This document shows, in pieces, positions 22,433 to 30,454 of a stretch of 38,539 bases of DNA. The notes under the pieces are model-generated. The model saw nothing but the letters and a program-made list of their open reading frames with translations. It had not been told where the DNA came from and did no database searches. The DNA is from Roseospira goensis (GTDB lineage: Bacteria; Pseudomonadota; Alphaproteobacteria; Rhodospirillales; Rhodospirillaceae): assembly GCF_014197795.1 (NCBI RefSeq), contig NZ_JACIGI010000034.1, positions 1 to 38,539 of the forward strand, written 5' to 3'. Numbering within the stretch: the stretch's first letter is position 1; each line of letters starts with the position of its first letter. A program made the position numbers and the translations under genes.

Positions 22433-23572
22433 TCAGGAGTCCGCGGGAGACACGATCCCCTTGCGCACCAGGATCTCGCCGACCCCCATCGCCGCGCCCT
22501 CCGCGATCAGAGCGGCCACGTCGCCCCAGCGGCCGTCCAGGCTGCCGCGCGGGATCGTGTTCTGCTGGTTGACCTCGCCCAGCACGACACCGTCGGCGTC
22601 CAGCACCTGCCAGACGATCGACACCTGCTCCTGGCCCGCGGCACCGGCGGGCAGCACCTCCACCGCGCCGCGCACGGTCAGCCTCTCGCTGCCCGGCGCG
22701 TCCGTGATGCGCACCCCGTTCTGGCGAAAGAGGCGGGTCAGGGCCCGTTCCAGCGCCGCCTTGCCGTCGCCGGGCGCCCGCGTTACCTCCGGCGGCGCCA
22801 TCACCAGATCGGAGGGCCGCCGGGCGGCCCGGGCCGGCCGGTCCGTCGGGGCGGCCGGACGGTCCGGCACCGTCCCGGGCGCGGGGCCCCGCGTCGCGGC
22901 GCCCGCGTCCGCCTTCCCTCCCCCTTCGGCACCCCCGCCTTCGTCGCTGGCGACGGTTTCGGCAGCGCCGTCCCCGCCGGGCGGCGCGGTCGGGTCCGGG
23001 GCGGCCGCGGCCGCGCCCTGGGCGCCGTCGGGCACCGGACCTGTCGCCACGCCGCCGCCGTCCCCGGCCGCCACCAGCGCCGTCAAGGCCCGCGCGCTGT
23101 CGCGAGCGACCAGCGCCGCCGCGTCGGGACCCGGCGTCGCCCACAGGGCCGTCGGTACGGCCAGCGTGCGGGTGGCCTCGCCGACCAGATCGCCCTCGGG
23201 ATCCAGCAGGCTCCAGCGCACCGTCACCCGGGTCCTGTCGGCCCCGGCGGCCGCCTCATCGGTCTGACGCAACAGCCACCCCAGCAACACCAGGCCGGCC
23301 GCGGACCCGGGGGCGGAATGGCCCGCCGCGGCCGGGATCCCGCGTGCCCGCAGGCGGTCGGCGACATCCTCGGCGATCAGGCGGTCGAGTGGCGGCGCCG
23401 CCCCGAGCACCGGCCGCACGGTCACACCGACCCCGGACCGCAGCGTGACCAAGGGGTTGCCGTCCGGCGCGTAGGCCTGATGGCGGAACGGCCGCGGCAG
23501 GCCGCACGCCGTGAGCACGGCCACCAGCAGAAGTACGGCCGCCACGCGCACGCCCGGCACGGACAGGCGCAT
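22433..23572 (-). CDS. Lipoprotein with a duplicated alpha/beta domain
   Basis: A 379-residue lipoprotein of unknown function. Signal peptide 1-22 ends with the lipobox LTAC (Cys23), so it is a predicted Lgt substrate; lgt is three genes upstream in the same run. Two similar domains are separated by an Ala/Gly/Pro-rich linker (about 170-260). Domain A (about 62-168) and domain B (about 271-371) each show a helix, a strand, a VRWSLLDPEGDLVGE / IVWQVLDADGVVLGE strand pair and a WATPGPDAAALVARDSARAL / WGDVAALIAEGAAMGVGEI helix. The domain pattern recalls periplasmic lipoprotein modules that bind partner enzymes, but I cannot name the family. The ATG is 9 bp after the pgeF stop. Confidence 0.8.
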   Translation of the reverse strand: MRLSVPGVRVAAVLLLVAVLTACGLPRPFRHQAYAPDGNPLVTLRSGVGVTVRPVLGAAPPLDRLIAEDVADRLRARGIPAAAGHSAPGSAAGLVLLGWLLRQTDEAAAGADRTRVTVRWSLLDPEGDLVGEATRTLAVPTALWATPGPDAAALVARDSARALTALVAAGDGGGVATGPVPDGAQGAAAAAPDPTAPPGGDGAAETVASDEGGGAEGGGKADAGAATRGPAPGTVPDRPAAPTDRPARAARRPSDLVMAPPEVTRAPGDGKAALERALTRLFRQNGVRITDAPGSERLTVRGAVEVLPAGAAGQEQVSIVWQVLDADGVVLGEVNQQNTIPRGSLDGRWGDVAALIAEGAAMGVGEILVRKGIVSPADS

Positions 23573-23581
23573 GGGTGACCC

Positions 23582-24349
23582 TCACCGCTCCAGGGCGATG
23601 GCGGAGAGCTGGCGGCCGTAGTCGCCCTCCCCACGCAGGGTGGCGCGCCGATGGCTAAAGAAGCGGGCCTCCTCGCGGCAGGTATCGCAGGGGGTCGGCA
23701 TGATCTCCCGCAACCCGGCGCGGGCCAGTTGCTTGGCGACGAAGCCGGGCAGGTCGAACATGTAGTGTCCCGGCCGCCGGGCTTCGGCAAAGAAGATGCC
23801 GTTGTCCTTGTCATGCTCCAGGAACGGGGCCGGGAACTCCGGCCCGACCTCGTAGGAGCGCTGGCCGATGCACGGCCCGATACCGGCGACGATGCGGTCC
23901 GGCCGCGCCCCCAACTCGGCCATGGCCTGGACCGTGTTGCCGAGCACGCCATCCAGCGCCCCGCGCCAGCCGGCATGCACCGCCGCAACGACGCCGGCTT
24001 TGCCGTCGGCCATCAGAACGGGCGCACAGTCCGCCGTGAGCACGCCCAGCACCAGACGCGGCTTGGTGGTCACGACCGCATCGGCCACCGGCAAGGCATC
24101 CTGGGGCCACGGCGCCTCGGTCACGACCACGGTGGCGGTATGCTGCTGGTTGATGGTGACCAGGGCCTCCGGCGGCATCTCCATCCGCTCGATCGACCGC
24201 TGCCGGTTGCGGGCGACGGAGACGGGGTCGTCATGGGAGGAATACCCGCAGTTGTTGCTGGCGTAGATCCCCTCGGAGACGCCCCGCCCGCGCGTGAAAA
24301 AGGCGTGGCGGACCCGGCTCAGGGCATTCAACGCCGATACGGTGATCAT
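23582..24349 (-). CDS. pgeF: Peptidoglycan editing factor PgeF (YfiH/laccase-domain)
   Basis: PgeF family proteins remove wrongly incorporated residues (such as L-Ser) from UDP-MurNAc peptide precursors; older annotation calls them polyphenol oxidase or laccase. The 255-residue product has the metal-site residues His70 (NQQHTA), Cys108 (LTADCAPVL) and His125 (AAVHAGWRG), the GPCIGQRSYEVG block and a C-terminal CDTCREEARFFSHRR. ATG 24349 (MITVSALN) is the family start; the frame is open for 35 more codons upstream into the intergenic gap, which is rejected. It is the third gene of the lgt run, 49 bp after the methyltransferase. Confidence 0.93.
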   Translation of the reverse strand: MITVSALNALSRVRHAFFTRGRGVSEGIYASNNCGYSSHDDPVSVARNRQRSIERMEMPPEALVTINQQHTATVVVTEAPWPQDALPVADAVVTTKPRLVLGVLTADCAPVLMADGKAGVVAAVHAGWRGALDGVLGNTVQAMAELGARPDRIVAGIGPCIGQRSYEVGPEFPAPFLEHDKDNGIFFAEARRPGHYMFDLPGFVAKQLARAGLREIMPTPCDTCREEARFFSHRRATLRGEGDYGRQLSAIALER

Positions 24350-24398
24350 GCTCTCACGTCCCCCACCCAACACGGCCCGTTTGTGGACCCAGCCGGTG

Positions 24399-25478
24399 TC
24401 AGGCGGCTTCCTCGAACCCCGGAAGCGCGGCCATGCCCGGCTCGGTTGCGGCAAAAACCCTGAACAGCCTGCCCATTTCTCCTGGGTCGATCAAGCGACG
24501 AACCGCCGCCTGGATGCTCGCGGCCTGCGCGTCCGACGCGGTGCGGCGCAGCATCGCGGCGCGCGCCTCGACGCCCAGGGCCCGCAGCCATGGGCCCTGT
24601 TCCACGGGCCCCTGGACCATCGCGCCCGCTGCGCGGGCGGCCTCGCCCAAGGCCTGAAAATCCACATGGGTTGTCAAGTCGGCCGTGCCAAGAGCATCCA
24701 GCACCGTATGGAACCTGTGCGCCCGCACCGCCTGCAGGGTCTCGCCGGCCGCCGACACCGCGTGCCCATAGTCGATGACCAGCGCGACCCCGCCGCTCCG
24801 CGCCAGCCGCCGCCCCACGCTGGCCATGACCTCCCGCGCCGCCGGGCAGACCTCGGCGACGGCGCCGACGGGCGCCCGGTCGCGGACCCAGACGGCCAGA
24901 TCGTCGGCCGCGCTGGGCTCGCCTGCGACGAACGCGAACCCGCCGGTGGTCTCGAGCCCGACCCGCCGCAGGCGCCAGCCGTCAGGGGCACGCACGTACT
25001 GGCGCACCGGCAGGGCATCGAGGAACTCGTTGGCGACCAGCAGCAGTGGCCGGTCCGCCGGCACGGTCTCCAGCGTGTCGTGCCAGGCCGTCACCGCATC
25101 TCCGAGCGCGGCGCGCTGGCACGCGCGCAGGGTCGGGCTGGTCTCGATCAGGTGCAGGTCCAGGGCCGCGCGGAACGCCGGCACCGGCGCCAGCGCCCGC
25201 AGCGCGTCCGCCATCAGGGTCCCGCGTCCGGGGCCGCATTCGACCAGCGTCACCGGCCGGGGCGCCCCGATCATCTGCCAGACGACCGCCAGCCACAGCC
25301 CGATGATCTCGCCGAACACCTGGCTGATCTCGGGTGCGGTGATGAAGTCGCCGGCCGCGCCGATGGCCGTCCCGCGGGCATAGTAGGCCGTGTTGGCCTC
25401 GGCCATCACGGTCTCGACGGGCACCGGCCCCTCGGCCGCGATGCGCGCCCGCAGGCGTTCCTCCAGGGACGAGGTCAT
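24399..25478 (-). CDS. Class I SAM-dependent methyltransferase (MidA/NDUFAF7 family)
   Basis: A 359-residue member of the DUF185 family. Mitochondrial NDUFAF7 dimethylates an arginine of complex I subunit NDUFS2; the bacterial function is not settled. Family features: YYARGTAIGAAGDFITAPEISQVFGEIIGLWL near the start, the SAM-binding VECGPGRGTLMAD (about 77-89), LIETSP, LLVANEFLDALPVRQY (about 140) and VIDYGH. Start ATG 25478 lies in the stop of lgt (ATGA overlap), so translation is coupled. The frame is open far upstream across lgt, a GC effect. In alphaproteobacteria the lgt-midA-pgeF order is common, which supports the call. Confidence 0.9.
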   Translation of the reverse strand: MTSSLEERLRARIAAEGPVPVETVMAEANTAYYARGTAIGAAGDFITAPEISQVFGEIIGLWLAVVWQMIGAPRPVTLVECGPGRGTLMADALRALAPVPAFRAALDLHLIETSPTLRACQRAALGDAVTAWHDTLETVPADRPLLLVANEFLDALPVRQYVRAPDGWRLRRVGLETTGGFAFVAGEPSAADDLAVWVRDRAPVGAVAEVCPAAREVMASVGRRLARSGGVALVIDYGHAVSAAGETLQAVRAHRFHTVLDALGTADLTTHVDFQALGEAARAAGAMVQGPVEQGPWLRALGVEARAAMLRRTASDAQAASIQAAVRRLIDPGEMGRLFRVFAATEPGMAALPGFEEAA

Positions 25479-26341
25479 GAGCGGGGGCCGGGCTCCGGCT
25501 CCGCCACCGGCGGCCGGCTCCAGGCCCAGGCCAGGAACGCCAGACCGGCCACGATCATGGGCAGAGAAAGCACCTGCCCCATGGTCACAAGCCCGAACAG
25601 ATACCCAAGCTGGGCATCCGGCTCGCGCACGACCTCGACCGCGAAGCGCGCCAGCCCATAGCCGGTCAGGAACACGCCGGTCAGGGCGCCGCGCCGCCGC
25701 CGTACGGCGGGCACCCGCCACAACACCGCCAGCAGCGCGAACAGCACCAGCCCCTCCAGCACGGCCTCGTAAAGCTGGCTGGGATGGCGCGGCTGATCGT
25801 CGGCGGTGGGGAACACCATCGCCCACGGCAGATCCGGCGCCGGCCGGCCGTACAGCTCGCCGTTCACGAAGTTTGCCAGCCGCCCGAAGAACAGCCCGAT
25901 GGGCGCGACGCAGGCCACCAGATCGCCCATCGCCAGCGGCGGAATGCCCTTGCGCCGGCAGAACAGCAGCAGCGCCACGATGACCCCCAGCAGGCCACCG
26001 TGGAAGGCCATGCCGCCCTGCCAGACCATCAGGATCTCGGCCGGATGTGCCAGGTAGTACGGCAAGTTGTAGAACAGCACGTAACCCAGGCGCCCGCCCA
26101 GCACCACGCCCAGGGTGGCCCAGACCAGGAAGTCGTCGGCCTGATCGCCGGTCAGCACCGCCGGCGGCGTCCGTCCCAGGCGGCGCAGATACAGCCAGCC
26201 CAGCAGCAGCCCGGCGATGTAGGCCAGGGCGTACCAGCGCACGACCAGGGGTCCGATTTCCACGGCCACCGGGTCGATCACCGGGAACGGCAGCGCCAGC
26301 AGCGGCACGGCCGACAGGGCGGCAACGGTCAGAGGCAGCAC
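25475..26341 (-). CDS. lgt: Prolipoprotein diacylglyceryl transferase Lgt
   Basis: Lgt transfers diacylglycerol from phosphatidylglycerol to the lipobox cysteine of prolipoproteins in the inner membrane. The 288-residue protein has seven hydrophobic segments, the essential WQGGMAFHGGLLG block (about 107-119), the family signature FGRLANFVNGELYGRP (about 151-166) and RHPSQLYEA (about 185). It overlaps the midA-like gene by four bases and starts 24 bp after the ABC permease stop, so it belongs to the same leftward transcript. A lipoprotein gene lies three genes downstream. Confidence 0.95.
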   Translation of the reverse strand: MLPLTVAALSAVPLLALPFPVIDPVAVEIGPLVVRWYALAYIAGLLLGWLYLRRLGRTPPAVLTGDQADDFLVWATLGVVLGGRLGYVLFYNLPYYLAHPAEILMVWQGGMAFHGGLLGVIVALLLFCRRKGIPPLAMGDLVACVAPIGLFFGRLANFVNGELYGRPAPDLPWAMVFPTADDQPRHPSQLYEAVLEGLVLFALLAVLWRVPAVRRRRGALTGVFLTGYGLARFAVEVVREPDAQLGYLFGLVTMGQVLSLPMIVAGLAFLAWAWSRPPVAEPEPGPRS

Positions 26342-26365
26342 GGGCGCCGGTCCTTCCTGCTTTGC

Positions 26366-27190
26366 TTATGCCTTGAGTTTGTAACCGGTCCGCAGCATGG
26401 CGTAGCCGAGCGCCAGCAATGCCACGTTGGTCAGGCCGACCACCCACAGGCCCGTCACCGGCAGCGCGTCGTCGTGGCCGATGAAACCGTAGCGGAAGCC
26501 GTCGATCATGTAGAAGAACGGGTTGACGTGGGCGAAAAGCTGGAAGTTCTCGGGCAGGCGGTCGATCGAATAGAACGTGCCCGATAGGAACGACAGCGGG
26601 GTGACGATAAAGTTCGTCACCGCGGCCATGTGGTCGAACTTGTCCGCCCAGATGCCGGCGATGATGCCGAGCAGCGACAGCATCAGCGACGCCCCCAGGG
26701 CATGGAACAGGATATAGCCGATGTTGTGCACGTGGATGGTCACGAACACGGCCATGGCCGCCAGCACCGCCAGCCCGACCACGAGGCCGCGGGTCATGCC
26801 GCCCAGGGCATAGGCCGCCAGGATCTCGCCGCTCGACAACGGCGGCATCAGCACGTCGACGATGTTGCCCTGCACCTTGGAGATGATCACCGACGACGAG
26901 GTGTTGGCGAAGGCGTTCTGCACCATCGCCATCATCACCAGGCCGGGGGCCAGGAACTCCATGAACGACACGCCGGGAACGTGGTTGGCCACGTCGCGGC
27001 CCAGCGCCAGGACGAAGATCGCGAGGAAGATCAGCGTGGTGACGATGGGCGCCATGATGGTCTGCATGTAGACCTTCATGAAGCGCCGCACCTCCTTGAG
27101 GTACAGCTCCCAGGCGCCGCGCCAGTTCACCGCGCCCATCGGACGGGGCGGCGGCAGCGTCTCCACATCGGTCTTGGCGCCGTCGCGCAC
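26366..27190 (-). CDS. ABC-2 type transporter permease
   Basis: A 274-residue inner-membrane permease with six hydrophobic segments and the ABC-2 pattern (FLAPGLVMMAMVQNAFANTSSSVI, VDVLMPPLSSGEILAAYALGG, FIVTPLSFLSGTFYSIDRLP). Such permeases pair with an ATP-binding subunit to export polysaccharide, lipid or drugs; no ATPase gene is adjacent, so the partner is elsewhere. Start: GTG 27190 has a perfect AGGAGG six bases upstream, beginning VRDGAKTDVETLPPP; the open frame before it is rejected. It heads the run with lgt, midA-like and pgeF. Confidence 0.88.
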   Translation of the reverse strand: MRDGAKTDVETLPPPRPMGAVNWRGAWELYLKEVRRFMKVYMQTIMAPIVTTLIFLAIFVLALGRDVANHVPGVSFMEFLAPGLVMMAMVQNAFANTSSSVIISKVQGNIVDVLMPPLSSGEILAAYALGGMTRGLVVGLAVLAAMAVFVTIHVHNIGYILFHALGASLMLSLLGIIAGIWADKFDHMAAVTNFIVTPLSFLSGTFYSIDRLPENFQLFAHVNPFFYMIDGFRYGFIGHDDALPVTGLWVVGLTNVALLALGYAMLRTGYKLKA

Positions 27191-27218
27191 GAATAGCCTC
27201 CTGTCGGTTCTCTGTCGC

Positions 27219-27247
27219 TGTTTAGGGCGCGGCCTGGCCTTGGGCAA
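27219..27247 (-). promoter_or_regulatory. Candidate promoter for the ABC permease-lgt run
   Basis: On the minus strand TTGCCC (27247-27242) and TAAACA (27224-27219) are 17 bp apart, four and three matches to consensus. Transcription would start near 27212, about 22 bases before the GTG. Confidence 0.35.
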
Positions 27248-27362
27248 GGGACGATGCCGTGACGCGGCGCCGAACGGGCGCCCGTCTCCGGAACGTCGGG
27301 GCGGGGTATGGGGCCGGGCGGCCGGATGACGGGCGTGCGACCTGCGTGCTATCTGGGCCGTC

Positions 27363-28013
27363 ATGGCGAAAAGGCAAGGCACAGCGGAGCAGACGACGCG
27401 CGGACCGCGCGATCCGGAGCGCCCCGCCGGGGACGCGCCCCGGCGGCCGCGCGGGCCACGCAAGGTCACGCCGCGCGCGCTGGAGAACGCGGCGGTGTTC
27501 TATCTGCAACGGTTTTCCGCCAGCACCGCACGGGTGCGCCGGGTGCTGGAACGGCGGGTGGAGCGGTCGGCCCGCGCCCATCCCGAGGTCGACCGGACCG
27601 AGGCGGCGGGCTGGATCGAGGACGTGCTGGCCCGGTTGCAGCGGGCCGGCCTGCTCGACGATGCACGCCATGCCGAGACCCGGGCCGGGGCGCTGCATCG
27701 CCGCGGCGACTCGCGGCGCGCCATCGCCGCGCGGCTGCGGGCCGACGGCGTCGACCGCGCCGACATCGCCGCTGCCCTGGACGGGGTGGCCGCCGAGGCC
27801 GCCGGTCCGGATCCGGACCTGGTGGCCGCCGCCACGCTGGCGCGACGCCGGCGCCTGGGCCCCTATCGCGGCGACGCCGCCGCGCGGGCCGCCCACCGCC
27901 AGCGCGACCTCGCCGCGCTGGCGCGCAAGGGCTTCCCCGCCCGCATCGCCCTGGCGGTGCTCGATGCGGCCGACGTCGAGGCGCTGGAGGCGCTGGTGAC
28001 GGACGGCGGGTGA
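27363..28013 (+). CDS. recX: Regulatory protein RecX
   Basis: RecX proteins bind RecA filaments and damp their activity. The 216-residue product has a basic disordered N-terminus (1-35) and the three-helix RecX repeats: AAVFYLQRFSASTARVRRVLERR, LARLQRAGLLDDARHAETRA (with the typical LDD-xx-A signature), RRAIAARLRADGVDRADIAAAL and a final ALARKGFPARIALAVLD. It is divergent from the ABC permease. recA is not in the window. The frame is rich in Ala and Arg, as expected for GC-rich genomes. Confidence 0.88.
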   Translation: MAKRQGTAEQTTRGPRDPERPAGDAPRRPRGPRKVTPRALENAAVFYLQRFSASTARVRRVLERRVERSARAHPEVDRTEAAGWIEDVLARLQRAGLLDDARHAETRAGALHRRGDSRRAIAARLRADGVDRADIAAALDGVAAEAAGPDPDLVAAATLARRRRLGPYRGDAAARAAHRQRDLAALARKGFPARIALAVLDAADVEALEALVTDGG

Positions 28014-28097
28014 TCCGGCTCCAGCCCGTGCACGCGCCCGCCCCCGCCGGTACACTCCGGGGCACCGCCCCGCCCGCCCTGTCCCGGAGCCCCGGCC

Positions 28098-30395
28098 ATG
28101 CCCCGAGCCCGCCGCCCCGCCGCCGTCCTGCAGGCGCTTGCGTTGCTGTGCGTCGCCCTGCTGCCGCTGTCCGCGCTGGCCCAGGCCGCCGGGACGGCGC
28201 CGGACCGGCCGCGCGTCGGGCTGGTCCTGGGCGGCGGCGGGGCGCTGGGGGCCGCCCATGTCGGCGTCATCCAGGTGCTGGAGCGCCTGGGCGTCCCGAT
28301 CGACATGGTCGCCGGCACCTCCATGGGCGCGCTGGTGGGGGGCCTCTACGCCACCGGCCGCGACGGCGACGACCTGGCCACGGTCCTGCAATCCGTCGAT
28401 TGGGGCGACGCCTTCCGGGATTCACCGCCGCGCAACGATCAACCGTTCCACCGCAAGCGCGAGGATCTGGATTTCCTGGTCGACACCCGCCTGGGCGTGC
28501 GCGAGGACGGCACCCTGGGAGCCCCGCTCGGCTTCGTGCAGGGGCAGCGCATCAACCTGATCCTGAAGCGCCTGACCCTCGCCGCCGCCGACATCGACGA
28601 CTTCGATGCCCTGCCCCGCCCGTTCCGCGCCGTGGCGGTGGACGTGGAGACCGGCCGCCCGGCGGTGCTCGGATCGGGCAGTCTGCCGGTCGCGATGCGC
28701 GCCAGCATGTCCGTGCCCGGCGTGTTCCCGCCGGTCGAGCTGAACGGCCGCTGGCTGCTGGACGGCGGCGTCGTCAACAATGTGCCGGTGGACGTGGTGC
28801 GGCGCATGGGCGCCGACCGCGTCATCGTGGTCAACCTGCCGACCAAGCTGCGCGACCGCGACGCCATGACCACGCCCCTGGACGTGCTGGGGCAGATGGT
28901 CAGCGTGGCCATCGAACAGAACACCCAGGCCCAGCTCGGCCTGTTGCGGCCCGGCGATATCCTGATCGAGCCCGACCTGGGCGACATGGGGCCGGCCGAC
29001 TTCGACCGCGTGAGCGAGGCGGTGGCGCTCGGTGCCCGGGCCGCGGCGGACCAGACGGCCGCGCTGCGACGCCTGGCCGACAGCCTCGACCGACCGGACG
29101 GCAGCGCGCGCCCGGCGCCAACCCCAGCCCCGGCCCCGGCCCCGGCGACCGCGGCCGCGCCGCCGGACGACACCGCGCCCCCCGCCGGCGCCGTCGTCGT
29201 CACCGACATGCGCGTGGACGGCGACGGTACCCTCGGCGACCGGGTCATCCTGGGCTACATCCACCAGCGTCTCGGCGCGCCGCTCGACCTCGACCAGCTC
29301 GAACGCGACCTGGCGACCCTGTACGGCCTCGACCTGTTCGAGCGCGTGGACTGGACCCTGGAGCGGGCCGCCGACGGCCGCACCGGCACGCTCGTGATCA
29401 TCGTGCGCGCCCGCTCCTGGGGCACCGACTCGCTCCAGTTCGGCCTGCGCCTGACCGACGATTTCCAGGGCAACGCGGCCTACGGCCTGTCGGCGGCCTA
29501 TACCCTGCGCCCGCTCAACACCCTGGGCGGATCGCTGCGGCTGGCCGCCGAGATCGGCAACCGCCCCTCCGTCTCGGCCCGCCTGGTGCAACCCCTGGAG
29601 AGCGACCAGGACTGGATCCTCACCGCCGACCTGCGCGCCGAGCGCAGCGTGCGGCGGCTGTTCACCGAGACCCGGGGCCGGGCGCCCGGTGCCTACGACC
29701 TGTCGCTCGCAAGCGGCGAGGCCATGCTCGGGCGCGTGCTCGGCGACTGGGGCGCGGTCTCGGCCGGCCTGCGGCTCGCCACGGGCTGGGTGGAACCACA
29801 GTTTCCGGGGGGCGATACCGGCAGCACGCGCCTGCTCGCGGCCGAGGCGTTCGGTCGGCTGGCGGTCGACACCTTCGACAGCGTCACCTGGCCGCGTCAC
29901 GGCAGCCTCGGCACCCTGGAGGTCACCGAGTCGCTGCCCGCCCTGGGCGCGGACGCCCGCTATCGCCAGGTGGACCTCGACGCCTGGACGGCGCTGAGCT
30001 GGGGACCCCACACGATGTTGCCACACGTGACGGCCAGCTACACCCTCGACGGCGAGGCGCCGATCCAGGCGCTGTTCCCGCTGGGCGGGTTCCTCGCGCT
30101 GTCGGGCTATGCCGAGAACCGGTTCCTGGGCCAGAACCGGGTCCTGGGCGGCCTGACCTACATGCATCGCCTGACCGACCTCTCGTTCAGCCCCCTGGAC
30201 GTGCCGCTCTATGCCGGCGCGTCGGTGGAAGCCGGCAACGTCTGGGACGCGCGGACGCCCTGGCCCGACGACCTGCGTTATTCGGGGACCCTGTTCGTCG
30301 GCGCGGACACCACGCTCGGGCCGGCCTATCTCGGGGTCGGGCTGGCGTCGCTCGACCGTCAGGCGGTGTTCCTGCGTCTCGGGCGGCCGTTCTGA
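28098..30395 (+). CDS. Patatin-POTRA-barrel outer-membrane protein (type Vd autotransporter, PlpD-like)
   Basis: A 765-residue exported lipase-like protein with an Omp85-style anchor. Order: signal peptide (about 1-30, LALLCVALLPLSALAQA), patatin domain (about 38-335) with oxyanion loop GGGGALGAAH (45-54), nucleophile Ser75 in GTSMG and partner Asp222 in LLDGGVVNN; a Pro/Ala linker (about 345-378); a POTRA-like domain (about 378-445, VVVTDMRVDGDGTLGD); and a 16-strand-type barrel (about 450-765) ending LRLGRPF with the C-terminal Phe used for BAM recognition. In PlpD of Pseudomonas the patatin domain is a secreted phospholipase A1. Whether the domain is released here cannot be told. Starts 84 bp after recX. 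Confidence 0.92.
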   Translation: MPRARRPAAVLQALALLCVALLPLSALAQAAGTAPDRPRVGLVLGGGGALGAAHVGVIQVLERLGVPIDMVAGTSMGALVGGLYATGRDGDDLATVLQSVDWGDAFRDSPPRNDQPFHRKREDLDFLVDTRLGVREDGTLGAPLGFVQGQRINLILKRLTLAAADIDDFDALPRPFRAVAVDVETGRPAVLGSGSLPVAMRASMSVPGVFPPVELNGRWLLDGGVVNNVPVDVVRRMGADRVIVVNLPTKLRDRDAMTTPLDVLGQMVSVAIEQNTQAQLGLLRPGDILIEPDLGDMGPADFDRVSEAVALGARAAADQTAALRRLADSLDRPDGSARPAPTPAPAPAPATAAAPPDDTAPPAGAVVVTDMRVDGDGTLGDRVILGYIHQRLGAPLDLDQLERDLATLYGLDLFERVDWTLERAADGRTGTLVIIVRARSWGTDSLQFGLRLTDDFQGNAAYGLSAAYTLRPLNTLGGSLRLAAEIGNRPSVSARLVQPLESDQDWILTADLRAERSVRRLFTETRGRAPGAYDLSLASGEAMLGRVLGDWGAVSAGLRLATGWVEPQFPGGDTGSTRLLAAEAFGRLAVDTFDSVTWPRHGSLGTLEVTESLPALGADARYRQVDLDAWTALSWGPHTMLPHVTASYTLDGEAPIQALFPLGGFLALSGYAENRFLGQNRVLGGLTYMHRLTDLSFSPLDVPLYAGASVEAGNVWDARTPWPDDLRYSGTLFVGADTTLGPAYLGVGLASLDRQAVFLRLGRPF

Positions 30396-30404
30396 GGCAG
30401 CTCA

Positions 30405-30454
30405 TGATCAATGCGAACCACGTCGTGGTCCCGATTGATCGCGATCCGCGCTAA
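30405..30454. repeat. Palindromic dispersed element, copy 2
   Basis: Fifty bases matching 12176-12225 at 42 positions; the last 19 are identical. The left outer arm of copy 1 is absent here. It contains inverted repeats GATCAAT/ATTGATC (30406-30412, 30434-30440) and ACCACG/CGTGGT (30417-30422, 30424-30429). It lies between convergent genes and forms the last 15 codons and the stop of the cytosolic patatin gene. Confidence 0.75.

Noticed and set aside
24399-26447. 682-codon open frame including the MidA-like gene
   Set aside because: The real protein starts at 25478 in an ATGA overlap with lgt; the upstream part is an alternative frame of lgt.
27308-30454. 1048-codon open frame over recX and the patatin-barrel gene
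   Set aside because: Arg/Gly/Pro-rich shadow translation in another frame of two well-supported genes, with no domain.
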